NCBI GenBank assembly: GCA_032207245.1
Contig: CM063501.1
Coordinates: forward strand, 78,325,186 to 78,389,185
Direction: 5' to 3'
DNA from: Pardosa pseudoannulata
Taxonomy: Eukaryota; Arthropoda; Arachnida; Araneae; Lycosidae
Length of the DNA stretch: 64,000 bases
A model generated the notes under the pieces. That model had not been told where the DNA came from. It was given only the letters and a program-made list of their open reading frames with translations, and did not search any database. Shown in pieces: positions 1 through 14,000 of the stretch (within the stretch, counting starts at the first letter, position 1; each line of letters begins with the position of its first letter). The position numbers and the translations under genes are program-made.

Positions 1-869
1 TATAGAACTTCTCGATTAGTATAACATATTCTCGAATTGATTTAGGGAGAATTCTGCAGTTCGAATCTTTGTTCGTTCAGAAAAGGATTAATGTGTTTTG
101 TGAGCCAGATATGAAATATTTTTTAACCATAGATAGCTATCCTGAATTCCCGGAGAAATTTTATTAAAACAAAATAAACTGTTAAAAGCTAAAAATAATG
201 TGTAACAAATTAATATTTTTGAGTTTTTAAAAGATTTCCACAAACAAAAGTTTTCTAACAATTAAACATCGTAACTGTGACTGTTATATTTCACATACAA
301 ATGAATGTTAATATTTAGAATACAAATAAATGATAACATTTACTATAAAATAGTTCGTCAGTTGAACTACTATGAATTGAGGTCCAATTTGGGAGCTAAC
401 CCCCAATTATTTATTTATTTACTTATTTATAAATAAATAAAGTTATACACTACGAAAGATAACACGAACTTACATATTCTGACTAGGTTACATAAGAAAG
501 AATCATATCCTATTACTAAATAAAGAATATATTTACCTTTATAAGCATTTAATTTTTAAAATAAAAGAAATGGACGAGTTTTAAAACATATTTAAAATCT
601 AAAGTAACTTTCGGTTATGTTTACCAACTACACTCTAATATGTGTAACACACTCTAATATTTTAGTCCAATTAGTCGTATATTTACAGGAATAAGTGAAC
701 AAATAAAGATTTTAATAGAATAACCATCATTAAGGTGGCTGTTAAATTTGCACTTCACAATCGTGTACTATGTTTTACTAGTATAACTAGTTTGTTCGTT
801 GCTCTACTGGGAGTCAGAGTTCAGTTTGGGAAATATCCAAAAAAAATTAGAATATTCTATTCTACTAAA
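1..869. other. A+T-rich non-coding DNA left of array A
   Basis: No gene is seen here. The stretch is A+T-rich with many stops in all frames. A short run of TTTA/AAAT units near 405-441 could fold into an A+T hairpin. Weak similarity to array A monomers begins near 870, so the far left may be a very diverged array edge or unique DNA. Confidence 0.6.
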
Positions 870-3800
870 GGAAAAACAAAAGTACAAATTCTGGAAAGGA
901 TACCTAGAAAACAGAACTTATGTTAATGTTACTTAAAGAAAGTATTTAGTGCTAGAACCCTTAATCACTAAAATTAAAATAAAAGTGTGCAATTCTGAAA
1001 GAAAAGTACTAAACCCTTATTTTCTCTATAATCCCCAAAGATATTTCAAGAAAACATTATTTCGAACTAAGCGTTGCCAAAATGCGTTCTACTTGACAAT
1101 CACGCAACAATTTTGAGACCTTGGCTTATAAGGAAAGTTAATTGTCTTTCTCTGGACACACAGCAGTAGAAGACCGGAGAGTTTAATCACTAAAATAAAT
1201 AAATTGGCCCAATTCTGAAGACAAATACCAAACACTTAATTTAACGTATGATTGTCCAATTATTATCTACAACCACCAATATTTAGTTCAAATATCGCCA
1301 AAACGCATTCTCCTTTCCTCAGTGCATGCCAATTAAGTAAAACATTTTTGGTTCTTGTCACTGAATAAATGCTATTTAACTGTATTTGTGCCAAAAATAA
1401 CACGAACGTACAAATTATGTCAAGAATATATATAAATCATAAATTATTTTATCATTATTTAAAGAAAGTCTTTAGTGGTACGAAACGTTTTAATAACTGA
1501 AATACTAGATATTGACCAATTCGAATAAAATATCAATCATTTATTTTCTACTATGATTACTAAAGAAATGATCTATAAACACCAATATCTCGGTTCAAGT
1601 ATTGCCAAAATACTTTCTCCTTTGCCAATCACGCAAGAATATTAGGATCGTGTCTCTCAATAGATACTAATGGTATTTCTTTTTGTGTCTGCCAAAGGTA
1701 ACACGAACGTGCAGTTTTTGGCAAGGATATCTAGAAATTAGTTATGTTAGTGCTAAAAAATGGCTACTTTTAGCATTAGGCAACAATTAACGAGTAAAAT
1801 AAATTAACTGGACTATTTCTGAAAAAAATACTAAGCCTTTACATTCTACTATATTTGCCAATGATTTATCTGCAAGCACTATTATTTTGGTCCAAGTAAA
1901 GCCAAAATATGTTTTCCTTCAGATTATTTTTTTTTCATTCACTCAACTATTTCATGACCTTGTCACTCAATAAATGCTATTTCTGTTTTTCTGTGTCAAA
2001 CATAACACAAGCATACAAATTCTGTCAACGATAGCCAGAAATCAGTAATATTTTCATTATTATTTAAATAAAATATTTAGTGTTTAGAACATTTAATCAC
2101 TAAGATGTACGTCATTTCGAAAAATAAGTAATTGACTCTTTTACTATGATCGCCAAAGAATTATTTACAAACAACAGTATTTTTGGCAAAGTATCGCCAA
2201 AATTCAGCCTACTTGACAACACATGCCAATCATGCAATAGTTTCGAGACATTTGCACACAAGAAAAGTTATTTGTCTTTTTCTGGACACACGGCAGTGTA
2301 CAGCAGAAGATTTTAATCAGTAAAATAAATTAATTGGTCCGCACTTGTTTTACTCTATGATTTTCAAAAAACTTACCTACAAACACTAAACTTTTTAACC
2401 AAATATAACCAAAACACATTCTCCGTACCTCAGTGCATGACAATTATGATATAATTTTAGGATCTTCTCAAGGAATAAACGTAATTTCACTGTATCAGTG
2501 CCAAAGATAACATGAACATACAAACTCTGTCAACAGTATCTATAAATCAGAAATTAATTTATCATTATTTTTAAAAAGGTTTTTAGTGTTACGGAACATT
2601 ATATATATTAACGGAAACACTAGATATAAACCAATTTGAATAAAATATCAAGAATTTATTTTCCACTAAGATTTTTAAAGGAACGACCTATTAACACTAT
2701 TTTTTCAGTTCAAATATTTCCAAAAAACTGTTTTCTTCGCCAATCATGCTAGAATATAAGGATCGTCTTACTCAATAGATACTAACTCTTATCTCTTTTG
2801 TCTCTGTCAGAGGTAACATGGAAGTGTTTCTGGCAAGGATATCTAGAAATTGGTTGTGTTATTGCTAAAAATAGATATATTTATCATTAGACAACAATTA
2901 ATGAGTGAAATAAAAGAACTGAACAATTTCTGAAATAAAGTACTAATCCTTTACTTTCTATTATGATCGTCAATGATTTATCTGGAAGCACTAATATTTT
3001 GGTCCAAGTAACGCTAAAATATGTTTTCCTTCACATCGTTTTTTTTTTATTCACTCAATGATTTCATTACCTTGTCACTCAATAAATGCTATTTCAGTTT
3101 CTCTGTGTCAAAGATAACACAACATACAAAATCTGGCAAAGGTACCGAGAAATGAGTAATTTTTCATTGTTATTTAAATAAACTATTTAATGTTTAGAAA
3201 AATTTAATCACTAAGATGTATACCAGTTTAAAAAAAGCAATTAAACCTTATTTTTCACTATGATTGCCAAAGAAATATCTACAATTGGTCGAAATATTAC
3301 TAAAAATGCGTCCTACTTGAAAACACATGCCAATCATACAATGGTTTAAAGACATTCGCACACAAGAGAAGTTTTTTATCATTTTCTAGACACACGGCAT
3401 TAGAAGGCAGAAGACTTTAATCGCTAAAATAAAATAATTGGTCCAATTCTAAAAAATACCAAACACTCGTTTAACTGTATGTTTGCCAAAGAAATTATCT
3501 ACAAAGATTAATATTTCAGTCCAAATATCGCCAAAACATATTCTCCGTTTTTCAGTGCATGCCAGTTACACAAAAATTTTACGATCTTGTCACTGAATAA
3601 ACGCTATTTCACTGTATTTGTGCCAAAGATAACACGAATTTACAAACTTGTTAAAGAGTATCTATAAATAAGAAATTATTGTATTGTTATTTAAAGAAGG
3701 TGTTTAGTGTTACGGATCATTATATACATACTGACTAGAATACTACATATAAAACAATTTAAATAAAATTTCAAATATTTATTTTCCACTAAGTTTTCTA

Positions 3801-6403
3801 AAGGAATGATCTATTAACAATAATATTTCAGTTCAAGCATTTCCAAAATATTTTTTCTTCGCCAATCATGCTAGAATATCAGGATCGTCTTACTCAATAG
3901 ATAACGCTGTTTTTTGTTGTGTCTGCCAAATGTAACACGGACGTACAGTTTCTGGCAAGGATACCTAGAAATTAGTTATGTTAGTGATATAAAATGTATA
4001 TATTTATCATTAGACAACAATTAATGAGTAAAATAAAAGAACTGAACAATTTCTGAAATAAAGTACTAATCCTTTACTTTCTATTATGATCGTCAATGAT
4101 TTATCTGGAAGCACTAATATTTTGGTCCAAGTAAAGCCAAAATATGTTTTCCTTCACATTGTTTTTTTTCATTCACTCAACTATTTCATAACCTTGTCAC
4201 TCAATAAATGCCATTTCTGTTTCTCTGTGCCAAAGATCACACAAACATACAAATTCTGGCAAAGGTACCGAGAAATCAGTAATTTTTTCATTGTTATTTA
4301 AATAAACTATTTAGTGTTTAGAAAAATTTAATCACTAAGATGTATACCAGTTTAAAAAAAGCAACTGTCCCTTATTTTTTCACTATGATCGCCAAAGAAA
4401 TATCTACAAACACCAATATTTCTGTGGAAATATTACTAAAAATGCGTATTACTTGAAAACACATGCCAATCAAGCAACAATTTCGAAACATTGACACACA
4501 AGAAAAGTTGTTAATCTTTTTCTGGACACAAGGCAGTAGAAGGCAGAAGATTTTAATACCTAAAATAAAATAATTGGTGCAATTCTAAAAGAAAACTCCA
4601 AACACTTGTTTAACCCTATATTTCCCAAAGAAATTATCTACAAACACTATTAATTCAATCCAAATATCGCCAAAAGACATTCTTCGTTTCTGAGTTGATA
4701 CCAATTACGCAACAATTTCAGGATCTTGTCACTGAATAAACACTACTTCACTGTATTTGTGCCAAAGATAACACGAACTTACAAATTTATTTAAGAGCAT
4801 CTATAAATTAGAAATTATTTTATCCTTGTTTAAATAAGGTGTACCGTGTTACAGAACATTATATTAACTAAAATACTTGATATAAGCTAATCCAAATAAA
4901 ATATTAAACATTTATTTTCTACTATGATTGCTAAAGGAATGATTTATTAACACTAATATTAAAAGTATTTCCAAAATATCAGGATCATCTCCCTCAATAG
5001 ATACTAATGCTATTTCTTTTTGATTCTGCCAAAGGTAACATGGAAGTACAGTTTCTGGAAAGGATACCTAGAAATTAGTTATTTTATTGCTATAAAATGG
5101 TTATATTTAGAAATACAAAACAGTTAATGAGTAAAATAAGAGGAATGGACTATTACTGAAATAGAATACTAAACTGTTATTTCCTTCTAACGTCGCCAAC
5201 GATTTATATCCAAACACTAGCATTTTTGTCCAAGTAACACCAAAATATGTTCTCCTTTGGAATTCATTTCAGTCATAGAACAATTTCGGAATTTTGTTTT
5301 CTCAAAAATCACTACTTTTCACCTGCCAAAGATAACACAAAATGTATGAATTTTGGCAAGGACACCTAGAAATCAGTAATGATTTTATTATTATTTAAAT
5401 AATATGTTTAGAGTTAAGAAACATTTAATCACTAAAATACTAGATACAGACCAATTCGGAGAGAAAATACCAAACCCTTTTCATACCCCTATGACCGCTA
5501 AAAATTATATATAAACACTAATATCTTCAACCAAGTATCGCCAAAAACACGTTCTCTTTTTCAATGCATGCCGATCACGCGACAATTTCGGAACCTTGAA
5601 TGTCAAAAAACACTATTTGTATTTTTCACTGCCAAAGATAACACAAACGTATGAATTTTGGCAGGGATACCTTTAAATTAGTAATTATTTCATTGTTGTC
5701 GAAAGAATATTTTTAAGAGTTAAGAAACATTTAATCACCAAAATTCTAGATACAGACCAATTTGAAAAGAAAATACCAAACACTTCATATTTCCCTATGA
5801 TCGCCAAAAAATTATATATAAGCACTAATATCTTAAACCAAGAATGACCAAAAACACGTTCTCTTTTTCAATGCATGCCGATCACGTGACTATTTTGGAA
5901 CCTTGACTGTTAAAAAACACTATTTGTATTTTTCACTGCCAAAGATAACACAAACGTATGAATTTTGGCAGGGATACTTTTAAAATAGTGATCATTCCAT
6001 TGTTGTTGAAAGAATATTTTTAAGAGTTATGAAACATTTAATCACCAAAATACTAGATACAGACCAATTTGAAAAGAAATTACCAAACTCTTTATATTCC
6101 CCTGTGATCACCAAAAAATTATATATAAACACTAATATATTCAACCAAGTATCGCCAAAAATAAGTTCTCTTTTTCAATGAATGCCGATCACGCGATAAT
6201 TTTGGAACCTTGAACTTCAAAAAACGTTATTTGTATTTTTCACTGCCAAAGATAACACAAACGTATGAATTTTGGAAGGGATACCTATAAATTAGTAATT
6301 CTTTCATTGTTGTTGAAAGAATATTTTTAAGAGTTATGAAACATTTAATCACTAAAAAAAATACTAGATACAGATCAATTTGAAAAGAAAATACCAAACC
6401 CTT

Positions 6404-6417
6404 TATATTCCCCTGTG
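6404..6417. repeat. Left target-site duplication of SINE-A copy 1
   Basis: TATATTCCCCTGTG here is repeated exactly at 6597-6610, on the other side of the SINE. Both copies are array A sequence, so this is a true insertion footprint. Confidence 0.92.
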
Positions 6418-6596
6418 GTTTTGTTTGGTTTGGAGATCTACGGTCTACTTTTTTGCAACACGAGGGCTAATGAGACCGGGACCTACTGCTTAAAGCCGAT
6501 TCCGAACGGCTACGAACATCCATGCCAGAGTTAGATTCGAACATACGAACTCCGGTGCCGAAGGTCAGAGCCCGAACCATTCGGCCATCGTTCGGC
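6418..6596 (-). mobile_element. SINE-A copy 1 (tRNA-derived retroposon)
   Basis: A 179-bp element read on the minus strand. It has a tRNA-like head with box A-like TGGCCGAATGGTT and box B-like GTTCGAATC, then a body containing GGAATCGGCTTTAAGCAGTA and CATTAGCCCTCGTGT, and a 3' end of AGTAGACCGTAG followed by CCAAACCAAAC. It is flanked by a perfect 14-bp target-site duplication made of satellite sequence, so it inserted after the local monomers were amplified. SINEs of this kind encode no protein and rely on LINE machinery; the LINE partner is not in this window. Confidence 0.92.
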
Positions 6597-6610
6597 TATA
6601 TTCCCCTGTG
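6597..6610. repeat. Right target-site duplication of SINE-A copy 1
   Basis: Exact copy of 6404-6417. Confidence 0.92.
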
Positions 6611-7055
6611 ATCGCCAAAAAATTATATAAAAACACTAATATCTTCAACCAAGTATCGCCAAAAATAAGTTATCTTTTTCAATGCATGCCGATCACGCGA
6701 CAATTTTGGAACTTTGAACGCCAAAAAACACTATTTGTATTTTTCACTGCCAAAGATAACACAAACGTATGAATTTTGGCAGGGAAACCTATAAATTAGT
6801 AATTATTTCATTGTTGTTGAAAGAATATTTTTAAGAGTTAAGAAACATTTAATCACTAAAATACTAGATAAGACTAATTCGGAGAGAAAGTACTATATAT
6901 TCCCCTATGACCGCCAAAAAATGGTATATAAACACTAATATCTTCAACCAAGTATCGCCAAAAACACGTTCTCTTTTTCAATGCATGCCGATCACGCGAC
7001 AATTTCGGGACCTTGTCACTCAATAAGCGTTATTTCTCTTTGACTGTACACACAG

Positions 7056-7690
7056 TGGGCATGTTGCCAGTCAGCGTGTAATTCAAAAAAAGATTTTTCC
7101 TCACTCTCGCTGAATGAATAATAAAGTTGTCGTGGGCCTCAAGAGTTGAAACCACTGAAACGCAGTTGAAACGCTTAATGGGGGAATCAGGCTGACATAT
7201 TACTGACTGCCTTTTGTCTTGAGGCATTTTATTAGGAGGCGTGAAGCGTTAGGAAGATTTTAACTTGGTGCGAAATTTTTAAAGGCGTTGAGGTTGTAAT
7301 GGATTGTTTTGGATTAAGTGGTCTGAGTAACGGACATATTGACTTCATTTTGTTTAATGTCAAACTATGGAAGAAATATATCTACCAACGGTTGGCTTGA
7401 ATTTTAAAGAATTTTTAAGGTATCCACCTGCTTTCGGAAGGTAGTTTTAAAAATAAATAAATGTTTATTTTGAATGCAAATTATATTGTGAAATATATTG
7501 CTTAAATTTTTATTATATAATTGTATAATAAATTTTTATGTGGAAAAATAATGTAAAAATTAGGCTTAAAATTAGTGTTATGCAAGACATTCTAATACCA
7601 AAATGAATCTAAATATTAATGTTTTTGAAACTTGATAACATTTCTTATTCCGTTTTTCATCGAATACATTGTTTTGATGATTACACACAA
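7056..7690. other. Less A+T-rich spacer after array A, then A+T-rich DNA
   Basis: Roughly 7056-7320 has clearly more G+C than its surroundings. An open frame on the minus strand (7030-7227, 65 codons) runs from this segment into the array and resembles nothing I know. The first bases, TGGGCATGTTGCCAG at 7056-7070, match 14 of 15 bases in the spacer after array B (15723-15737). From 7320 to 7690 the DNA is A+T-rich with no feature seen. Confidence 0.45.
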
Positions 7691-8117
<427 letters not shown>

Positions 8118-8343
8118 ATTTCCCTAAAAACTCCATGCTTGATAGTTGAAAAAGCTATAAATTAGAAAATATTATAAATAAATGTGGTGCAGAATCCATG
8201 GGTCAAGATCTTCATTTGGGATGCGTTAAAATATTTCTAGGTCATTGAATTCAATGATATTTATTTAAACTTTTTACCAATAAGCATCTGGCACTGGTAA
8301 AAAAAAAGTGAAGTGAAAGTATTTTGATTACATAGAAACTGAC
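8118..8343. other. A+T-rich DNA
   Basis: No gene or clear repeat seen. Confidence 0.5.
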
Positions 8344-8680
8344 AACTGATGGCCGAATGGATTAGGTTCTACGATTCGGAATTCAAGGGTACGAATCGTA
8401 GACATTTGAAGTCTTTTGGAATCAGATTTGAGCAGTAACTAGTGGTATCTTTGGTTCTCGAGTAGAAACAAAGCAAATCGTAGTGTTTTAAACGAGCCAA
8501 AGAAAATTAAAACGCGGAATTCATTGGTTCAAATTCCACTGCTACAATGGGCGTTTGTAGCCTTTTAGAATCGGCTCTGAGCTTACTCCTGGTCACTTTG
8601 ATTCTCGCGGAGAAAAAAAGTAGACTGTAGTGCTGTAAACTAGCCAACCAAAATTAAAACTATTTGTATTCCTCCAGGAA
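8344..8680 (+). mobile_element. Divergent tRNA-SINE, probably a head-to-tail pair
   Basis: The first part has a box A-like GATGGCCGAATGGATTAGG (8349-8367) and a box B-like GGTACGAATCG. A body follows with GAATCAGATTTGAGCAGTAAC, ending GAGCCAAAGAAAATTAAAA. From about 8513 a second copy begins inside the head, with a box B-like GGTTCAAATTCCACTG and no box A. It then has a parallel body (GAATCGGCTCTGAGC) and a similar end (TAGCCAACCAAAATTAAAA). The general plan matches SINE-A, but identity is low, so this is an older or separate subfamily. No clear target-site duplication was found. Confidence 0.6.
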
Positions 8681-9340
8681 GAGGCAGTAGAGTTTTATAA
8701 AAATAGGAGATTTTGCCAATGAAAATACAAGTATACAAGACACTGTCTAAAACTTGCACAGTGTCCTGAGTATAGTAGTATGTGATGCAAGATTTGAGAA
8801 CATAGGTCATTTCTTCGGAGTATGTGAAACTGTAAAGTTATTGTAAAAATAATGTTACGTTGATTTAGTGTCTAAGAAAGAAGAAATTAAAACTCATTAA
8901 AAACACATAAACAAATATGTCTTGGTTAAATAATTTCATACAATTAAATGCCTAAGAAATACAAATGGAATCAACTTATCATTTGTAGCTATCGAAGACT
9001 CCTTTCGACTCGGCGTCTGCCTTAAAAAAATTGCGTCGATTTTCCCTTTTCTCGTGTCGCTCAAAAAATGTCTATCCCGCAAGCAGCGGATACCAGCAGC
9101 GTTCACCCTCTTCTCTTCTCTGAGAACAATCTTGTCGTCTAAGAGATCCGATTGCCCCGCGGAGAAATAACAGGGGTCCACTCAAGAACGAAGGGGTCAG
9201 AATCCCGCCAAACCAACGGGCCTTTCTATTGGTTGCGAGGAGCCTGAAGTTTCTTCTAGTTCAAACTGGTCATGTTTTCTATGTCTTTTACGATGGCTCA
9301 AGGGAAGAGGTAAAAAAGCTAAACCGAATGTAACTTATTG
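8681..9340. other. Spacer with a G+C-richer island at about 8990-9310
   Basis: The island has near-normal base composition and one minus-strand open frame (8936-9181, 81 codons) with no recognisable domain. I see no flanking repeats or termini. It could be a low-copy transposon piece, an exon or conserved non-coding DNA; the sequence alone does not decide. Confidence 0.35.
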
Positions 9341-11079
9341 TTACAGTTATATAAATACCGTAATAATTATTTAACGTCAAGTCTTCTGTAAGATTAATAT
9401 ATCCTGACATCTACTTAAATTTACAAAATAGAATCTGTTTGTTATACATTTATAACCATTCAATCATAACCAACAGTATTTTTTACTTTACATATTATTT
9501 ATGGCTGAAGTGCACACAAATTGATGAACATGCAGTTCTCAAGTATTCATTTAGTATCGCATAATTAACATCATTTAAATTTCTGAAAGTATTTTTTCCT
9601 CTCAAGTTTTACTGTAATTATAATATTTAATAAAAAATGCAGAAATAATTCAGAATTAATTGGTAGTTTTTACTTAAGTTACAGATAGTTAAAACAAATC
9701 TTTTTTAACAAAATTTTTAAAATATGACTATTTTTTAACATTAATTATGATGTAACTTAATTAACGAAATATGTTTTAATTTAATTTTTAAAATAAAAAT
9801 AGGAGATACTTTAATATTTTTTCTATTAGAATTTAAGTGTAATCACTAAGTAAAAGAAAATGTTTTTTTCAAAAGCAATTTTTAGCAGAGCTGTTAGATT
9901 GATAATGCGATTCTAAAAAATTAACCCATCCTGTAAAAATCTATTAAATGTGTAACATTCATAGACATTCTTCAGCATTTCGGTGTATATCCTAAAATCC
10001 TCTGTGATTTAAAGATCTTTATATGTTTGAATCATTTCTCTGTTTTAAATTTTGTACTTAATTCAATATATATTCTTAAAGAAGGGGAAAACTAAATTGA
10101 AATATTTAGTAGTTTATACCTAGGTATTAGGTCAAATATTACCTATGCATCTAAAATATCTTCATTAATACACCCTATATTTGATTCCACATAAAATAAA
10201 AAATTTGCTTTTTAAAAATATTTACTACATTATTAAACTGGCCTAATTTTCTAAAAACATTTAGTTTCGTTATATAAAGTATACCAATAAAAACATAAAA
10301 CGTCTACACGATTGAATAAAAATAGATATCCACATTGCCACAGAGATTTTTAGACATTTATAAATTAGAAACTAATTTTTAGTATCAAGTAGAGGATAAT
10401 TATAATTTTTATTCCGTCGATAACCATTATAGTAAAAGACTATTTTTTAAATTTTCATCTTTATAGTTTTTTAAATTTATTTTCTATTTAAAACTTTAGA
10501 TATTATTATTTTCTGGTTTACAGAATAAAACGGATATATTACTTCAATTGGATATAAAATTTGGTTTCTAATACATAAATTTAAAACAATATCTTGCGAG
10601 TAAGACATTTTCAATTTTTACTTTTTTAAATTAATGAAGATTTAAATCTCAGAGAGTACTATGCTTCCTTCAATTAATCTTTACACACACACAGACACAT
10701 ATATATGGTTGTGTGTGTATTTAAATCCGAGTGTTCTTCAAAGTAGAAATTATAATGTAGCAGGTTCATTGTATAAAAAAACAAAAACTATTTCAAATTA
10801 AAAAAACTGAAACATTCTAATTATGTCTATATAAATTTATGATACACTTGTTTTTTTATGATTTAGTTCTATATAAACTTTATACAAACTGCTTTATAGA
10901 AAATAGCCTTATCGGAAAAGTAAATAAATCTTGTATTAAAATACAAAATAAGACATTACGAGAAATTCTTCAATTTTTTGACGTATATTCTAAAATATCT
11001 GCCTTAAAGATCTTCTTATCTCTGGATTATTACTGAGATAGTTTTCTATTCTTTTTTATTTTAAAGAATATAGTATTAA
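9341..11079. repeat. A+T-rich DNA with very degenerate repeats
   Basis: A stretch near 9975-10020 (TATCCTAAAATCC, then AAAGATCTT) resembles one near 10964-11015, so an old duplication or decayed array may exist. A short (CA)n/(TG)n tract lies at about 10683-10718. No gene is seen; open frames such as 10839-11036 are low-complexity. Confidence 0.35.
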
Positions 11080-14000
11080 AAAATGCTAAAACTATTTTAA
11101 AATGCTATGTTGATTTTTCTTAGGACATTCCTTAGGAACTTTTTTTATTTTTTTTAATATAAGAAAAAATAATAACTAAAAATAATTTTTTTTAAATTGT
11201 GATTTTTAATTATAATTTTGCTATATTTTTATCATTTTTATTTGGATTTATTTAAAATTAATCCGTACTAAGGAAATTGCTGTAATATTATTTTGTCCAT
11301 TATAAACTTTCTATAGATTTTATAAAATCATCATTAGCTAAAATATATTTACAAACCTGTTTTATAGAACGATATGAAAGAATAACGGATATTCTTAATA
11401 TTTATGTACATTCTTTCCTTTAGATTCTTTGCAAGTAAATTATGTTGATTTAGAACCGTGTTTCTGTGACTGCCAGAGTTTTTGTAGATTTTCCTTAGGT
11501 CATAGATTAATGCGAACTTTTAATTATTTTTAACATAAGAAAAACAAAAATTAATAACTAAAAGTTACGTATTATAAAAATTATAATTTTTAAATAAAAT
11601 TATGTAATACTTTTGTCGTTTTTATATAAATTTATTTGTAATTAATCAATAGAAAAGAAATTGCTGTAATATTATTTTGTCCTAAAAATTTTTATATAGA
11701 CTTTATGAAAAGCAGCATTAGCTAAAATAAATTTACAAGCCTGTTTTATAAAACTATATGAAAGATTAACAGACATTCTTAATATTTATGTATATTATTT
11801 CCTTTAGATTCCTTCTAGGAAACTTATCATGTTGATTTACAACTATGTTTTTGCAACTACCGGAGTATTTGTAGAATTTCCTTAAGACGTAGATTAAAGA
11901 GATCCTTTTATTATTTTTTTATAAGAAAAGAAAAAAATTAATAACTAAAAATTACGTTTTATAAAAATTATAATTTTTATATAAAATTATGTAATATTTT
12001 TATCATTTTTATATGGAATTATTTGTAATTAATCAATAGAAAGGAAATTACTATAATATTATTTACCTCTATATAGATTTTTTTTGGTGTTATAAAAAGC
12101 ATAATTCGCTAAAATGTATTTACAAATCTATTTTATGAAACGAAATGAAAGATTAACGAAATTCTTAATATTTATGTATATTCTTTCCTTAAGATCCTTT
12201 CTATTTAACTTATCAGATTCACTTACAACCGTGTTCATTCGACTACCGGAGTAGTTGTATATTTTCTTTACGACGTAGATTAAAGTGAACTTTTTATAAT
12301 TTTTCATATAAAAAAGCAAAAATTAATAACCAAAAATGGCATTTTATAAAAATTATAATTTTTAATTATAATCATACGCTCTATTTATCGTTTTTATATT
12401 AATTTATTTGTATTTAAACAATAAAAATGAATATGCTGCACTATTATTTTGTCTTACATAATCTATGTATAGATTTTACAAAAATCAGCATAAGCTAAAA
12501 AATATTTACAAACCTTTAATATAAAACTATATGGAAGATTAACAGACAATCTTAATATTTATGTATACTATTTCCTTTAGATTATTTCTAGGTAACTTCT
12601 CATGTTGATTTACAACCATGTTTTTGCAATTACCGAAGTAATTATAGATTTTCCTTAAGATGTAGATTAAAGCAAACTTTTCATAATTTTTAATATAAGA
12701 AAAGCAAAAATTAATAATCAAAAAATTACGTTTAAAAAACTTATAATTTTTAATTAAAATTATGATCTATTTTTATCATTTTTATATAAATTTATTTGTA
12801 AATGAGAAAGGAAATTTTCATTACAAAGGAAATTGCTGCAATATTATTTTTCATACTTAGATTTTACAGTTTTTATAAAAAGCAGCATTAGCTTAAAAAT
12901 ATTTACAAACCTGTTTTATACAACGAAAGTTTAACAGTCATTCGTAATATTTATGTATATTTTTTCCTTTAGATCCTTTCTAGGTAACTTATCTGGTTCA
13001 TTAACAACCATGTTTTGGGGAGTACCGGAGTAGTTGTAGATTTTTTTTAAGTCGTACATTTAAGCGAACTTTTTATATTTTTTAATATAAGAAAAGCAAA
13101 AATTTTATAACTAAATATTACGTCTTAAAAAATTATAATTTTATTTAAAATCATGTGTTATTTTTATAATTTTTAAATTAATTTATTTATAATTAATCAT
13201 TAGAAAGGCAATTACTGTAATATTATTTTGTGGTACATAGAGTTTATATAGATTTTATAAAAAGCAGCATTACCTAAAAAATATTTGCAGACCTGTTTTA
13301 TAAAACGAAATGAAAGATTAACAGATATTCTTAATATTTATGTATATTCTTTCCTTTAAATCCTTTCTAGGTAACTTATCAGGTTCATTTGCAACCATAT
13401 TTTTCAACTGCAGTAGTAGTTATAGATTTTCTTAAAGACGTAGATTAAAGCGAATATTTTATAATTTTTCATATAAAAATGCAAAAATTAATAACCAAAA
13501 ATTATGATTTTAAATTAAAATCATACGCTATATTTATCATTTTTATATTAATTTATTTTTATTTAAACAATAGAAAGGAGAATGCTGCACTATTATTTTT
13601 TCTTACATATACTATGTATAGATTTTGCAAAAATCAGCATACGCTAAAAAGTATTTACAAACCTGTAATATAAAACTATATGAAAGATTAACAGACAATC
13701 TTAACATTTATGTATATTATTTCCTTTAGATTATTTCTAGGTAACTTCTCATGTTGATTTACAACCATGTTTTTGCAATTACCGAAGTAATTATAGATTT
13801 TCCTTAAGATGTAGATTAAAGCAAACTTTTCATAATTTTTAATATAAGAAAAGCAAAAATTAATAATCAAAAAATTACGTTTAAAAAACTTATAATTTTT
13901 AATTAAAATTATGATCTATTTTTATCATTTTTATATAAATTTATTTGTAAATGAGAAAGGAAATTTTCATTACAAAGGAAATTGCTGTAATATTATTTTT

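Larger units (their letters stand above)
870..7055. repeat. Tandem array A, about 307-bp monomers; left part a 4-monomer higher-order repeat
   Basis: About 21 diverged copies of a monomer carrying GCCAAAGATAACAC and, roughly half a unit later, ATGCCGATCACGCGACAA. The marker occurs near 1398, 1700, 2005, 2504, 2813, 3116, 3630, 3931, 4229, 4770, 5037, 5332, 5639, 5946, 6254 and 6759. In each ~500-bp gap a variant monomer lacks the marker and instead carries TTTTTCTGGACACA (near 1150, 2280, 3380 and 4520). The left two thirds are therefore a four-monomer unit of about 1.11-1.14 kb (1398 to 2504 to 3630 to 4770). From about 5037 rightwards the array is a simple ~307-bp repeat whose copies are much more alike. 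A SINE interrupts it at 6418-6596. Small open frames inside are by-products of the repeat. Confidence 0.9.

Noticed and set aside
735..926. Plus-strand open frame of 63 codons
   Set aside because: Low-complexity A+T-rich sequence overlapping the start of array A; no domain.
12539..13870. Two nearly identical 60-codon minus-strand frames as paralogous small genes
   Set aside because: They lie in the same position of array B monomers three units apart, and other monomers disrupt the frame.
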